Assembly (NCBI RefSeq): GCF_047948215.1 | Contig: NC_134465.1 | Span: 15,334,022-15,398,021 of the forward strand | Source: Lycorma delicatula | Lineage: Eukaryota > Arthropoda > Insecta > Hemiptera > Fulgoridae | Direction: 5' to 3' | Length of the DNA stretch: 64,000 nucleotides | Part shown: positions 36,781 to 48,436 of the stretch, piece by piece | How positions within the stretch are numbered: the stretch's first letter is position 1 | How the letters are laid out: every line of letters begins with the position of its first letter | The notes under the pieces: model-generated | What the model was told of the DNA's origin: nothing | Seen by the model: the letters and a program-made list of their open reading frames with translations, nothing else | The model's database searches: none | Position numbers and translations under genes: made by a program

Positions 36781-37555
36781 AATTTTTATTATTTTATAAT
36801 GCGGGAATCGTTAGTTCTATAAAAATACGTATTATTAGCTAAAACATTAAGCCTTTCATTATAAAAAGATTAACTCCTTATTTTTGAAAATCGATCGACA
36901 AACAACAAAGTTACTGCGACATTAGGAAAAAATATTTTTCTCTATGTTCTAACTTCTGTTAAAGCTTGGTTTTGAACCGACAAGAAACTTGACCGTACCA
37001 AATAATCTTTTTTCAGATTTTGCTTAATATTTTTAAACCGGCTTAACTATTAAGCACCAATAAGACGAAATTATTTTTGCTCATACGATCTTACGGTTAG
37101 TTGTATTAAGTTTTACGTCCCTTACAGAGAAATGGGTAAGGCGTTATCAAATTTCACGTTATATTACTTTTATTCTATCCTTAAACGAATTTTATTAAAA
37201 TGTTTCCTTATAAGGGACTCGTACAACTTGATTATTAATTTTAACACTAGGTAAACTTTGTTAGATTCGGCGCCCTATAACCAAGCTGTAAATTTCCGAG
37301 TAAATTTGCATCTAAACTTTCCTTGACACCGCCGTTGATGATAGGAATTTGTTCGATCCGGCGGCGCCTTTCATCACCTAGTGAAATATCCCCAGAACCT
37401 TCAAAAACACGACCACAGAATTTATTTCTAAAGTCGTTTTCTAAAATTACTTACTAAATTCTTTATCAAACCCGATTTGTAAAATCATTTTCAGTTTGTT
37501 TTTTATAATTTATTTTATGGATTTTAAGTGATAATAAAGGGCAGGGTTACCGACA
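36781..37555. other. AT-rich stretch with a small GC patch
   Basis: At 37265-37400 there is a GC-richer patch (GGCGCCC, CCGGCGGCGCC) without a coding frame. I see nothing else. Confidence 0.4.
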
Positions 37556-38640
37556 ATATATATCTGAAAAAAATAAGTAAATACTGTCTGAATGGGAAAA
37601 GAGGAATAAAAATAGAATGTATACGTTTTACTAATGACTTGGCGCTACTGGCGGAGCCAAGTAAATGAAATGAAATGCTCGATGACTTAAATGAAGCTTG
37701 CGAAAGTCAGGGTATGAGAATAAACTAAAAGAAGAAAAATATACGGTATAGCTGGAAAAGAGGAGAGGATTGAGTTTAAGATAAGAAATGAAGTTTCAGA
37801 GCGGATGAAGAAATATCAGTACTACGGAAGCTTTATAACCGATGACCTGACCTGTCAGGTCAAAATGTAAGCAAGCATATGATAAGAAGGGAGGACTGCT
37901 GTGTGGAAAGTTAAACTTAGCGTTAAGGAAGGAGATTAATGACGTGTTTTATTTGGAGTGTGACGTTCTATGGATCTGACGCGTGGACGATGGGAAAGAC
38001 AGACAGAAAACGAATTGAGGCTTTTGTGATGCGGGTGTGGCGCTGGGATCATATAACAAATGAGGAAGTATTAAAGAGAATCGAAGAGAACAGGAAACTG
38101 CTAAATGCGATTGTGTATAGGAAAGGAACCGGAAAGGACATCGTTTGAGAAGGTTTATTAGTGGATGGAATAGAAGGGTTGGTGAAAAAAAGGAAAGGAA
38201 GAGATCTCAAACGACGGAGATTATGGAAAAGGGAAAATATGCGGAAACAAATAGGTAAGCAAATGACAGAACAAGGTGGAGAGCACCAACCCACCGTGTT
38301 GGTCTAGTGGTGAACGCGTCTTCAAATCAGCTCATCTGGAAGTCGAGAGTTCCAATGTTCAAATCCTAGTTAAGGCAGTTACTTTTATACGGATTTGAAT
38401 ACTTGATCGTGGATACCGGTGTGCTTTGGTGGTTGGATTTCAATTAACCACACACCTCAGAAACGGTCGACCTGAGACTGTACAAGACTACACTTCACTT
38501 ATACTTGTAGGTATCATCCTCATTTATCCTCTGAAGTAATACCTGACGGAGGCTGAACAGAAAAAAAAATGGTGGAGAGCGCCAGCCGTGACAGGAGCTG
38601 CCCTAATGGTAGAACACCATGAATGAATAATATCATTAAA
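37556..38640 (+). pseudogene. LINE family C relic, split by a SINE
   Basis: Fragments of the second half of an RT are in order. DLALLAEPSK near 37638 corresponds to the FADD box tail, followed by LNEACESQGMRIN. The tail reads WSVTFYGSDAWTMGKTDRKR, IEAF, then DHITNEEVLKRIEENRKLLN and IVYRKGTGK near 37955-38140. The catalytic motif is eroded and stops occur throughout. SINE-A at 38291-38570 interrupts the end, and the LINE resumes with WRAPAVTGAALMVEHHE. This is the same general LINE type as the relics at 12.4 and 45.2 kb, judged by the TNEEVLKR and IEAF tail. Confidence 0.7.
38275..38586 (+). mobile_element. SINE-A copy with target-site duplication
   Basis: The element spans 38291-38570. Its head is CCACCGTGTTGGTCTAGTGG and the B box is GTTCAAATCC; it ends in an A-rich tail. 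It is flanked by GGTGGAGAGCACCAAC (38275-38290) and GGTGGAGAGCGCCAGC (38571-38586), a 16-bp target duplication with two differences. The target is the end of a LINE family C relic, so the SINE is younger than that LINE. Confidence 0.9.
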
Positions 38641-40200
38641 ATTTTAAACGCTACGATTTATTTGAAATAAAAACCTGTTAAGATCAAACCCAGAAAAATT
38701 AAGAAATCTTTGCCGGCCTTTATAATTGATTTTACTGTATAAAATTTCATCTTGATGTTGATTTATAGACACACAAAATGATTTCTGGGGCTCGTATTTT
38801 CTCCAAATGCTATAACAAACAGTTTATACATTCACTATTTCTTAGTGACAACCAAATAAAAATGTTACTCAACAATATATTTTTTATCGGTTTTGAGTTT
38901 TATAAAATTACAAAATATTAACCGTAAATTTTTAACTCGGTTTAGGAATATCTTGTTTAAATCTAGAACTTTTACGATCGTGTTTAATTCGGGTATAATG
39001 TCACAATTTTTTCAGTGAGAACTTCTAAAGGACTTCGTAATAAAATTAATTTTTCTGTACAAAAAAATTTCATTATTATTATTTTTATGTAATAAACAGA
39101 TGGTTTTTATTTTTATACAAATTATTTATTAAAAAAATGTTTGTCGAAGCAAAACGAAATCTTCTGTTAACAGAATTTCTAATTATAATAATCTTTTTAG
39201 GTTAATAATCCTTCATTAATTTCACACGCAATTAAATATTTATTTATAGATAATTTCATCTGTTTTAAAAGTAATAGGATATAACAAACATCCTTTGTTA
39301 ATTATAAATAACAATAATAATGATTCTACATAAAAGGATACTATTTTAGTTCAGCTAATTAACTGTATTAAAAAAAAAATTGTATAGTTCGTAATATAAA
39401 TAATACAGTAATTTGGTTTTATATATAGAGAATAATCTTACCTATGAATTAAGAAGGATGTAACAAATTATATCCTTATCCTGTCACTAAATACTTTTAA
39501 TGGTTAAGAAAGTGATGAAGAAGAAGAAGATAAAAGGAAAAAGGAAAGGGTTTTATAAATGTGTAAATCAATAATATTAGTATTATTAAGAAAGAAGAGA
39601 AGTTGTAAAAATTGTATAAATTACAAAGAGATTCAAAAGAAAATAAAGAGCTATAATTTGTTTACAACGGTTTTCCCTTCACCCCCATCTCTTTTTTTTT
39701 TGTATGTAATAAGTTAAGTGTATCTCCGTCATTTACTATTCATTTACTCTTTATGTAATACTTAAACTTATAACAATTATATTATACTCTTAAACATTTG
39801 TCGATTTATAACCTGTAATCATAAGAGCGACGAATGAAACAAAAGACATGTATGAACGTACAAAAATATATTGTATACTGGTTAAATGCTTTCTGAAATT
39901 TTTACGATTCGAATTTTGTTAAATAAAATAGAAAACGATTTATAATCGGTTTATGTTATATGTTTATTTTAATTTGATCAGTTTATTTTATTAAACATTA
40001 ACTTCCTTATTTTTTATTTTCAGATAATCGTTACTGCTTGAAAAAAATTCATACGAATAGAAAAAATTCAAACGAGAAGATAAATCTGGGTAATAAATTT
40101 ATTTATTATTGTTTCCTTATTTTAAACGTCATTTTTATTGAATGTAGGTGGCTATATGTATAATCACTCATATAATAAAAAAAAACGGGTGTTCGTAAAT
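38641..40200. other. AT-rich stretch without a supported gene
   Basis: A GAA-rich patch lies near 39518-39545. I see no gene or recognised repeat. Confidence 0.5.
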
Positions 40201-40201
40201 T

Positions 40202-41870
40202 ATGTTGTTGTTGTTATCCGTTCATTCGTGACCGAAACTCGGCGGTTCTATGGACAAGATTTCTGCATCCGTTTTTGTCATTGACTGCTTCTTTTATTTG
40301 TTTGACGGCCATGCCTGTGTCAGTTTTGATGGTATCAAGCCAACGGGTCCTTGGGTGGCCAGGTCTCCTTTTGCCGCTGACCGTACCAAACATCATTAAT
40401 TTTCCTAATAAATTTTTCCGCATGACATATCCGAAGTACGAGAGCTTGAGCCGAAGTACTTTGCCTTCAAGGTACATGGCTGTTTTGACCCGTTCCAAAA
40501 CTTCCCTATTGGTAATTTTTGCTGTCCACGGTATTCGCAGCCTTCTTCTCCAGCTCCATAGTTCGAAAGCATCAATCCTTTTTCTATGTTCTCTGTTCAG
40601 GTTCGAACTTTCACATCCGTAGATTGTTATAGGGAAGATGATGGACTAGCCGGCACTTAGTATCAAGGCAAGTATATTTATTTTTCCAGATTCGGTTCAC
40701 GCTAAACATTGCCTTCCGACCCGGTGTCGTATAATGTTCTGAAGAGTTAAGTGAAGTTCTGAAGTTAAGTGTTGTGGCACTCCCAGTTCACGTAAGGCGT
40801 CCCACAGATTCCTGAGATCATCAAAATCAAATGCTTTGAAGTAATCGTCAAAGCATGGTCTTTTGACATTCGTGGGTTTTCTCCAGAATCCAACGGAAAT
40901 GCGCAATGGTCGCGGGTGCCACAACCACGTCGAAATCCAGCTTGGACATCCGGTAGCTGAGCACCAATGGTCAACCTGACACCATGCCGGATGACCTTCA
41001 ATAAGACCTTACTTGCATGGGAAATCAAAGTTATAGTCCGGTAGTTTGAGCAGACACGAGTGTCACCTTTCTTTACTGACGGAATGAAAACAGATCTTTT
41101 CCAATCTGTTGGCCATGTGCCTTTCCCAGATTTTTTGACAATGCTGGGATTGCTGTTGGTGGAATAGATCTGAGCAGCTTTAACGGAATACCCGTGCATT
41201 GAATCTTGTTATCTGGGGGCAGTTCAAGATCCCAAATCACTTCCTCTTCTAATATTGATGGTTCCAGATCATCTGGGGCAGGCATATTTAGTTGGTGATC
41301 GAGGCGTATTAATGTTTGCATATAATTTTTTTCCATACTGTCACCAACGATCTTTGATATTGGCTTGCTCAGTCAAGTCTTTCCTGTTCTTATTCTAGAT
41401 GGTCGCTTCGCGAGCAGTGAAGGAGCCTCTGACTTGTCTTTCTTGAGCAAAGAGACCTTTGGTGTGGCCTCTAACAAACTCGTCTTATTGCAACGTCGCT
41501 CCCAATACGCTTCCTTGTCTTGCCTAGCGGCACGTTAAAAATCTGCATTAAGTCTCCTGAATTCGTCTCTATTGCCAGCAGCTTTCTCTGTTCTTCGTTT
41601 TCCAGCAATTTTAATGGTGTCAGCTGTCAGCCACTTGGATACTTTTTCCCACTTTTTATATAGTATAAGTTCTAGAGCGGCTTCCAAGTCATTAGATTGG
41701 AATTCTTGCCATAACTCCTCAGGTAGCTGCTTCTCTTCGGTATTAAGCAGTTCGAACTTGTTCTTCAAATCTACGGCATACGTCGGCGAAATTCCAGTGA
41801 CATCAAACCTCCTTGGAGAAGCATTTTTCTTGTTACTACATACCCTGACTTTCAACTCGGCCACAACTAG
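40202..41870 (-). pseudogene. LINE family B (L2/RTE-like type), internally deleted
   Basis: Reading down the minus strand from 41864, the linker between endonuclease and RT appears first (VRVCSNKKNASPRRFDVTGI, then ELWQEFQSNDLEAALE). RT begins with KSGKGTWPTDWKRSVFIPSV and continues with CSNYRTITLISHASKVLLKV, AGFRRGCGTRDH and, after a shift, DDYFKAFDFDDLRNLWDALR. The YADD box is missing: the frame jumps after LQNIIRHRVGRQC to YGCESSNLNREHRKRIDAFE. The tail is well kept: GKRRPGHPRTRWLDTIKTDT and NGCRNLVHRTAEFRSRMNG, then a stop and GTT/CAA repeats at the 3' end (40202-40215). Several stops and shifts occur. The endonuclease is absent. It cannot be active. Confidence 0.8.
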
Positions 41871-43245
41871 CTCGTGATCAGAGCCGCAGTCCGCTCCAGT
41901 CTATTCATGCCAACGTGAGGAATATTGTATATTTAAAATTATTAAATATACTATCTCCGTTTTTGTCATAATAATATTTAAAAATAGCTATTTTTATGAT
42001 TATTTTTAAATACTTCATCAAATATTTTACTATGACGTTATATTTCGACGCATTTTAAACATCTTCAATAAATCATAATGATTTACGATTATAATTTCCA
42101 ATTAATTTGAATTTGTTTTTTTTTTATTTGTATAGTCATTTATTAATTTTATTTCTTTCTCCAGATACGAGTATTTGGCAATTTTTTTTTATTTATCGTC
42201 GAAATGAATATTGCACTTTTGTCGATATAAAGGTATTTGTGTGTACGATTTTAAAGGGTTTAATTACTGATCGGTAGAAATCGTTCAAAATAGGAAAAAT
42301 ATCGAACAAGCACATAGTTTGAAATTGTATTTTCTAATTCTCGTGTAGGCTATTTTTATATTAATATTTTATTTTTTATTTCACGGAAACCAAAATAAAA
42401 ATGAAATAGTCATTTAAAACTATGTAGTCACATTGTTTGGTACTGATTAGTTTACTCTAATGAATAGGTATAATAGGTATAAATAACTTTGTATCGCCTT
42501 CTAGTGCGTTTGTAATCGTGTATTTTTTTATAATTGTGATTACAGAGCAGAAAAAGGTCATCTGTGCTTGTGCAAATACAGAATGACTGATAATTGTTAG
42601 ACAATATTCCAGGAGCCACTGAAAAAATAAACGATTAAAAAATTTCCTATAAATAAATGACGAATAATGCTTTGTTTTGTAGCTACAGCTAACGAAATAT
42701 TCGCCCAAATTTCTATTCCGAGGGTAATAAAATGAAGCCATTCTGAAATTTCTGAAAAAATTAACGGGTAACTTTGATATTCTGTGGTTATTGAACTGAA
42801 ACATTAATGTCCTAGAACTGAATTTCTAGTATTTTCCGAGAAAATTCTTGTAAAACCTACAAAAATGGAGTAAAAAAAAAAACTTTTATAAAGTTCATTG
42901 TACATGAATTTTTTTAAACTATCGATAAGAAAATAACGATTTTTAACAAAATTTGTTGAGAATTCACATAAAAATTTTATAACTTTGAAGAAGTCGATGT
43001 AAATAAAATCAACAGAAAACAAATTCGAGTTGTATAAAACCGATTTTAATTCAAAATAAATAAAAACAAAGTACGACAGGGAAACACGATAATTTTAAAC
43101 GCAACAGAAATCTTTTTCCTAACGCTAAAAATCTGTCGAAATAAATAGTTAATTATTGATCTCAAGACGCATAAAACAGAATAAAAACTGTAATTTGATA
43201 AAATGAAAAATGACATCGATAATTTTTTATTTCAATCTGATTTAT
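41871..43245. other. AT-rich stretch without a supported gene
   Basis: The open frames near 42457-43022 on the minus strand are low in complexity, lack motifs, and sit in AT-rich DNA. I do not support them. Confidence 0.5.
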
Positions 43246-43249
43246 TTCC

Positions 43250-43520
43250 GTAACATGTTGGTTTTTTCTCCTCTATCCAAACGTCGGTGGTCCTACATTT
43301 TTACAGAACAGGATCAACGCGCTCCTCTTTCTGATCTCAGATCTCCTTCACCTGATCAGCCAAATCTTTGTACTTCCCCACGTTTGTTTGCCGGCAGAAT
43401 AACGACATCTATAAGCCGGCTGATCTTTTCAGATTTGTTTGTCACTACAATATCAGACGGGGGTTATGTTTCATCGACTTCTTTGTGTGAATCATTAGAT
43501 TACGATAAACACGATAACTA
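43250..43520 (-). pseudogene. LINE C-terminal relic
   Basis: The minus strand reads DIVVTNKSEKISRLIDVVIL and PANKRGEVQRFG. After a shift it continues KDLADQVKEI, a stop, DQKEERVDPVL. Together these match the pattern V.NK..K.S.IIDVAIP......E....KYKDLA.EIK.MW found near the C-terminus of many insect LINE polyproteins. Part of the plus strand of the same stretch is also open, but only as a mirror frame. Confidence 0.5.
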
Positions 43521-45120
43521 GCTTTTCTAAACAAGATGGAGAGGTACGGAAGTATTTTCGGACGAGATCTTCAAGGATATTAAAATCTAGAGCTATATGC
43601 CGATTTAGTATTTTGACCGCGTTATTATGACTTCAATTACAGATTTGAGACAACCGTATGTCTGAAATGTATTTCACAAACACGCTTCCTGTAACCGAAG
43701 CCCGACGACAATCTTATCCTGTATGACGAATAAAAGTCCCTCGGTCACAGCGAATAGCCTGGAACTCTCCAGCCATCGAAAGGAATGATTCGTAGAAAGG
43801 AATCGCCTCCCATCCGTGAACCACGCATTGAATATACCGTGATAATAATAGATTATTATTATGTTAGACCTGCTTTTCTGTTAAATCCTTTTTATTTTTA
43901 TTTCTTTATTATCTGCATCATTCCGTTTCCTTTGATTTCTTTTTCTTCTTCCTTTCTTTTTTCTATATAAATTGTATAATGCTGCCCAAGTATTTCTTTT
44001 AATTAACAGAAAAGAAATCAAAAGAAGAGAGAGAAAATGTTTTGCCTACATAACATACATAGTGATTTTCCTTTTCATTGATTAGTCGTATATGCATAGT
44101 GCTTTTATTTTTATTTTTTTTTCTTTGAAAGAAGGATTAAAACAATGAATTCTCTGTAATTGTTTTTTGTTATTTTTTATTGTAGAGTTTATTTTTATTT
44201 TCTTCAACATATAAACCGATCGTACATCCCGTATAAAATTATCTACTGCAATAGTTTCTATTTTTTTCCTTATGTAATGCTAATTCAATTTGTTACTACA
44301 GTTATTATTTCTCTATAGACAATTCTCTAAATAATGTTACCTAGCATTCTATTCAAACTGAAATGAAAAAAAAAAACTGGCGTCACTTTGAAATCTTTCT
44401 AAGATGAATGTAACATAGAATACAAGGTACATCTAAGATGGACAAGAGACTAAAAGAATTATTTTAAAGAGATTTAAAACTAATAGTAAAATATTAATTA
44501 TTTTTTTAATTTACTATTCTATTAATTTATTATTTTTTTATCCCTGTCGTTTCCTGGACATATATTTATCCTTTTTTTCTTTTTTGTATTTTGATAAAAT
44601 TATTAATCGAATAGTTATAAATGTATTATTGTACTGTATATAAAACGAAATGTACAAGGGTCTGAATAATGTTATTTATCTATTTTATTTCTTGAAATTT
44701 GAAAATAATTATACAGATTTTAATTTAATTTAGTTTTATTTTATTCAAATAAACAAAAAACAAAAATTGAACTCATAAACGCATAGATAGTATTAGTTCT
44801 ATCTGGGGTGTGTTGGGTAAGTTGCGTTGATAACAGTAGGATGGGAGGAATAGTAGACTGATAATAGAACAGTCACCGGTCCGGCAATCCGTCCCCATTC
44901 TTCGTATCGACTGAGCTTTCTCAATTTTGACTATTAACAGAATTTGAATGCGGTGAAAAAATAAACACTAGAAAAAATAAAATGCAAGAAATATTTATTT
45001 TATAGTAAAATGCAGTTAGATGTTCAAAGAAACGTGTATTAATATTTTATTTCGAGTCGTACTTCTTTATTTTGGTCGTGACGCAGGGAAACTAAGAAAA
45101 AAGGAAAAATAAAAATAAAA
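43521..45120. other. AT-rich stretch without a supported gene
   Basis: A slightly GC-richer piece at 43540-43830 is not recognised. The rest is AT-rich with no coding signal. Confidence 0.45.
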
Positions 45121-45124
45121 AATT

Positions 45125-45172
45125 ACGGGAAGTTTTGATGCATCAACTCTTCAGTCCTGACCTTGCATCGTC
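45125..45172 (+). pseudogene. mariner-like transposase scrap
   Basis: Fifteen codons read EVLMHQLFSPDLASS, matching the mariner motif VL.HPPYSPDLAPSD that holds the second catalytic aspartate. A paralogous piece lies 1.3 kb downstream in the larger relic. It is short, but the residue pattern is specific. Confidence 0.45.
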
Positions 45173-45184
45173 AAAAAAGAAAAA

Positions 45185-45355
45185 AAAATAGAATAAAATG
45201 ATGGCGTTTGAAATGCGATGTGGAGAACAAAATTAAACAAATAGAGAGTGAAAAATGTAGTTAAAGTAAACGAGAATAGAAGCCTAACTGAAAACAATCC
45301 AGAACAGGAAAGGTAACTGGCAGTGATATATCATGAGAGGAAAAAGGGTGCTTGA
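45185..45355 (+). pseudogene. LINE family C tail scrap
   Basis: One frame contains MMAFEMRCGEQN, then LKTIQNRKGNW and IMRGKRVLE. These match the tail block of family C LINEs (IEAFEMRCWR..., LLKTIQ.RK..W.GH..R). There are stops between the pieces. Confidence 0.5.
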
Positions 45356-45475
45356 GGTGTAACGATCTCGTATCGAAAACTAAACTGTCGAAGGTAGCAG
45401 CAACTGCTACCTTCGTTTCATTTTCACATATTTATTTGTTGATGAGTTATTTTAGAGTTTCCATACTTTATCAAT

Positions 45476-45479
<4 letters not shown>

Positions 45480-45557
<78 letters not shown>
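45480..45557. repeat. TG microsatellite, 78 bp
   Basis: Pure (TG)n. The apparent plus-strand protein here, a C and V run, is only the translation of the repeat. Confidence 0.95.
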
Positions 45558-45558
<1 letters not shown>

Positions 45559-45741
45559 GATATTGGGAAATAAGTTTCTTCGATTCTCCCGGTAGATGGA
45601 TTTAGGGTTCCGTAAATCTGTTAAAATTAATCAAATCTATTCACACTTGCGTGATTTTGAAAGATGACTTAACTCTAATATTTTTTTGGAAAGGGTTGTG
45701 ATATATATTAGTTATTTATTTAAAAGTTTTTGCGCCTTGAA

Positions 45742-46620
45742 AATGAGTGAAAGTTGTAGAAGAAATTTAATGAAATTTTTTTATAAAAAAGGGAAGAATG
45801 TGACTCAGACTGCTAAAAAAAATCTGTGATGTTTATAGATATGATACTCTGGTTCAAGACTTTTCAATCTGGAAGTTTTGATGATGCGAGAATCAGGCGA
45901 GGTTGACCAGCCTGGTTCCTCGCGATATCACTAACAAACGATGTCAGTAAATATCTCGTTATATCAGTAACGAACTAAACATCGACCGTACAATAGTTTT
46001 AAACCATTTAAAAAAGACTGGATACAAATTAACAGTCTATATTTTAGTGCCTCGTGATATAACAATGGCAAATTTAATGAATCGAATTTCCATCTGCGAA
46101 TCTTTGCTAAAACGGAACGAAATCGAACCGCTTTTAAAACGGTTCATTATAAGGAAAGAAAAATAGATCGTATACGAGTATAATTTACTCGGAAGTGTGG
46201 ACGAAGCAAGGTGAAAAAGATCAGAAAATGATGGCAAAGACAGACCCCAAGAATGCCGGTGCTATGTGTGCCGTGATATCGGAAAGGAATCGTTTACTAT
46301 AAGCTGCTGTCGCCCGGTAACACGATCGATTCTAATCTCTGCTGTGAACAACTGCAATGATTACGCCAAGCGATCGAGATAAAGAGACCGTACTTGATCG
46401 ATAGGAAAAGTCTCATTTACGGATCACCAAACATTTTTGGTGATCCGCGGGGAATTGAGCTTGGCCGGAAAGTTTTGACGCATTAATCCTTGAACTTGCA
46501 TCGTCAAACTACCATTTGTTTCTGTCTCTACACAACTCTCTTAATGATGTAAATTTGGCTTCATAAGAGGTCTGTGAAAAATCATTTATCACAGTTTTCC
46601 GTTAAAACAGGTGTTAACGT
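45742..46620 (+). pseudogene. mariner-like transposase relic
   Basis: The order of mariner blocks is kept. The N-terminal helix-turn-helix part reads MKFFYKKGKNVTQTAKKICD, then VYRYDTLV. Next come ISNELNIDRTIVLNHLKKTG and the highly specific MANLMNRISICESLLKRNEI, EPLLKRF (near 46065-46145). Further on are EQLQ, a stop, LRQAIEIKRPYLIDRKS (46345-46410) and KVLTH near 46470. The first catalytic region has become FIIRKEK; the HQDNARPH box is replaced by YGSPNIF. Several stops and shifts occur. The C-terminus is overrun by a palindromic sequence at 46.64 kb. It once cut and pasted DNA at TA sites; it is now inactive. Confidence 0.75.
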
Positions 46621-46730
46621 ACTAGTACGGTGTTCTAGTACGGTAGAACTCTAGGGTTCTACCCTAGGGTACTCTAGTTCTACTCTAGGGTAGAACTCTA
46701 GGGTTCTACCCTAGAGTTCTACCATTTGCA
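46618..46730. repeat. 82-bp imperfect palindrome built on CTAGGGTTCTACC
   Basis: From 46642 to 46723 the strand nearly equals its own reverse complement. The outer 16 bases (GGTAGAACTCTAGGGT and its complement) match perfectly, and the words CTAGGG and GTTCTACC recur throughout. A smaller palindrome GTACTAGTAC lies at 46618-46627. It stands where the mariner C-terminus should continue. Confidence 0.8.
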
Positions 46731-47119
46731 TTAAAATATAAAGAAATTTTTCTCCAACCCATATTTTTTCTCGGCTTGAATGACCGAAAATTCGTAACGT
46801 TTTTTTATTTGGTTATCCAATATTTTAATAATTTTATTTGGAAAATTTTAATCAAAACTATATAATCATAATTTACATACTTAAATTTTTTTTTGTATTG
46901 CTTTATTTACAATCGGGAATAAATTTTAAAGAGTAATAATGACGTGAGAGGCATGCAGTGATACCTTCCAAGACAATATAAAGGTTTAAACAAAGTACAG
47001 TACAGTAAAAAAGTATAACGAATAAAAACTATAACTAAGCGTAACAAAGTACAAACGATTCGACAATTAACTGTTAATAACAAATAAAAAACTTAAACGG
47101 TAACATAACTTAACGCGGG
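46731..47119 (-). mobile_element. probable 3' UTR of the Jockey-type relic, distal part
   Basis: AT-rich sequence whose texture continues beyond the SINE at 47.1-47.4 kb (AAC and AAATAAA words on plus). By adjacency it is likely the 3' UTR of the minus-strand Jockey relic ending at 47665. The end of the element is not resolved. Confidence 0.25.
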
Positions 47120-47442
47120 TGTAGAGAGCAATGAACCCACCGTGTCGGTCTAGTGGTGAACTCGTCATCGCATGTCACCCGATTTCGAAGTCGAGAGTTC
47201 TAAGGTTCAAATCATAGTAAAGACAGTTACTTTTATACGGATTTGAATACTATATTGTGGATACCGGTGTTCTTTAGTTGTTGGGTTTCAATTAACCACA
47301 TATCTCTGAAACGGTCGACCTGTGACTGTACAAGACTGCACTTCATTTAAATTCACATATTATTCTCATTCATCTTCTGAAATAATACCTTACGGTGGTT
47401 CCGGAGGCTAAACAGAAAAAGAAAGGTATAGAGAGCAATAAA
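47120..47442 (+). mobile_element. SINE-A copy with target-site duplication
   Basis: The element covers about 47136-47426, with head CCCACCGTGTCGGTCTAGTG, B box GTTCAAATCA and the usual body. It is flanked by TGTAGAGAGCAATGAA (47120-47135) and TATAGAGAGCAATAAA (47427-47442), a 16-bp duplication with two differences. The anticodon-arm palindrome of the family is degraded here (ATGTCACCCGATTTCGAAG). Confidence 0.9.
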
Positions 47443-48190
47443 ATTAAACGGTTAACCAAACAGCGCAAGCAATCGAGTTTTAAAATATTGTCACACGTCA
47501 TATATGAAAAATAAAGATGTAACAAATTAACGCTGATTACATATAAGAAACAAAGTCGAAATCTGGATACTTCAACAATTCATAAACAACAAAACAAAAA
47601 CATTCGTATTACTAAATTAAAATAATTCATAAATCGTATCGACAAAATTTTAGTAAGATGCTATTCAACGCACACCAACCTCTCTCTTCAGCCGTCTCAC
47701 AATTTCAGTATCCACAAGGTTAACTAACAACCGCATGGTTTTCTTGCGCGTTAAGTCAAGTACATACTTTGAATTTAGCCGGTGAATTTCTTCACGAATA
47801 AATGACATCCCTAGGTCAATGTGGATTTCTTTCTTCGCAAACCACGACTCCTCCGAAATGTTCCTCAACATTTTGTCCTGGAACCTTTTAATGATGTCGA
47901 TATCGCTGTTCATTGCCGTACCCCAAAGATGTATCCCGTAGACCCTAATCTGTTTTAAAAACGCCTCGTATAGAACATTATTTAAAGATAACACGGACCG
48001 TTTTTCTAATAATCAGTTCAACCGTCTACATTTGATTTTTAATCGTTTTCACTTTTCTCTCGCGTAATTTTTCCATGTTAGGCGGCGGTCCAGTTGAAGT
48101 ACGTTGTCCGAAAGCGGGATATGAACTCCATCTAGGCAGACTCGTGGTCATATTCTCCTCCGCATCGCAAACATCACACGACTCGATTTT
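47443..48190 (-). pseudogene. Jockey-type LINE: late RT and C-terminal part
   Basis: On the minus strand, GVHIPLSDNVLQLDRRLTWK near 48085-48140 corresponds to YLGVHLD.RLTW. After a stop and shift, RSVLSLNNVLYEAFLKQIRV begins an open frame of 109 codons: IHLWGTAMNSDIDIIKRFQD, then KMLRNISEESWFAKKEIHID, ending RRLKREVGVR at 47665. The same W-G-T/S-A..N.....II.RFQ block is found in the relic at 24.5 kb. The catalytic RT core is missing. The region below 47665 is probably 3' UTR. Confidence 0.7.
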
Positions 48191-48436
48191 GCAGTATTAA
48201 CGTGTACCTTATAACAGTACCGGTATTAACATACTTACGATAAAGAAATAAAAAAATATTTTGGACGATTCTAAATGTAATCCTAAAGCGCGTAATGTTT
48301 AAAGAAATGTTTTTGTTTTGTTTGAATAGACCGTAAAAGACTGTAACGATAACGGTTGCACTACAACTATTAAAATAGTTTTATCTTTTTTTTTTATTAT
48401 AAATTATTCCTAATGCGTACTTTGCAACAATACAAC
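48191..48436. other. AT-rich spacer
   Basis: Low-GC sequence between the Jockey relic and the A tail of LINE A3. Nothing recognised. Confidence 0.5.

Noticed and set aside
42457..43022. Two adjacent minus-strand frames of 115 and 72 codons
   Set aside because: F/Y/I/K-rich composition follows from AT-rich DNA; no motif, no codon texture and no partner.
43785..43970. Hydrophobic plus-strand frame that could be a membrane protein
   Set aside because: The F/I/Y run comes from a T-rich tract; no start context or family.
45352..45573. Plus-strand cysteine/valine-rich protein
   Set aside because: Most of it is the translation of a TG microsatellite.
46642..46723. Telomere-like repeats (CTAGGG, AACCCTAG)
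   Set aside because: Spacing is irregular, the array is palindromic rather than head-to-tail, and the insect repeat is TTAGG.
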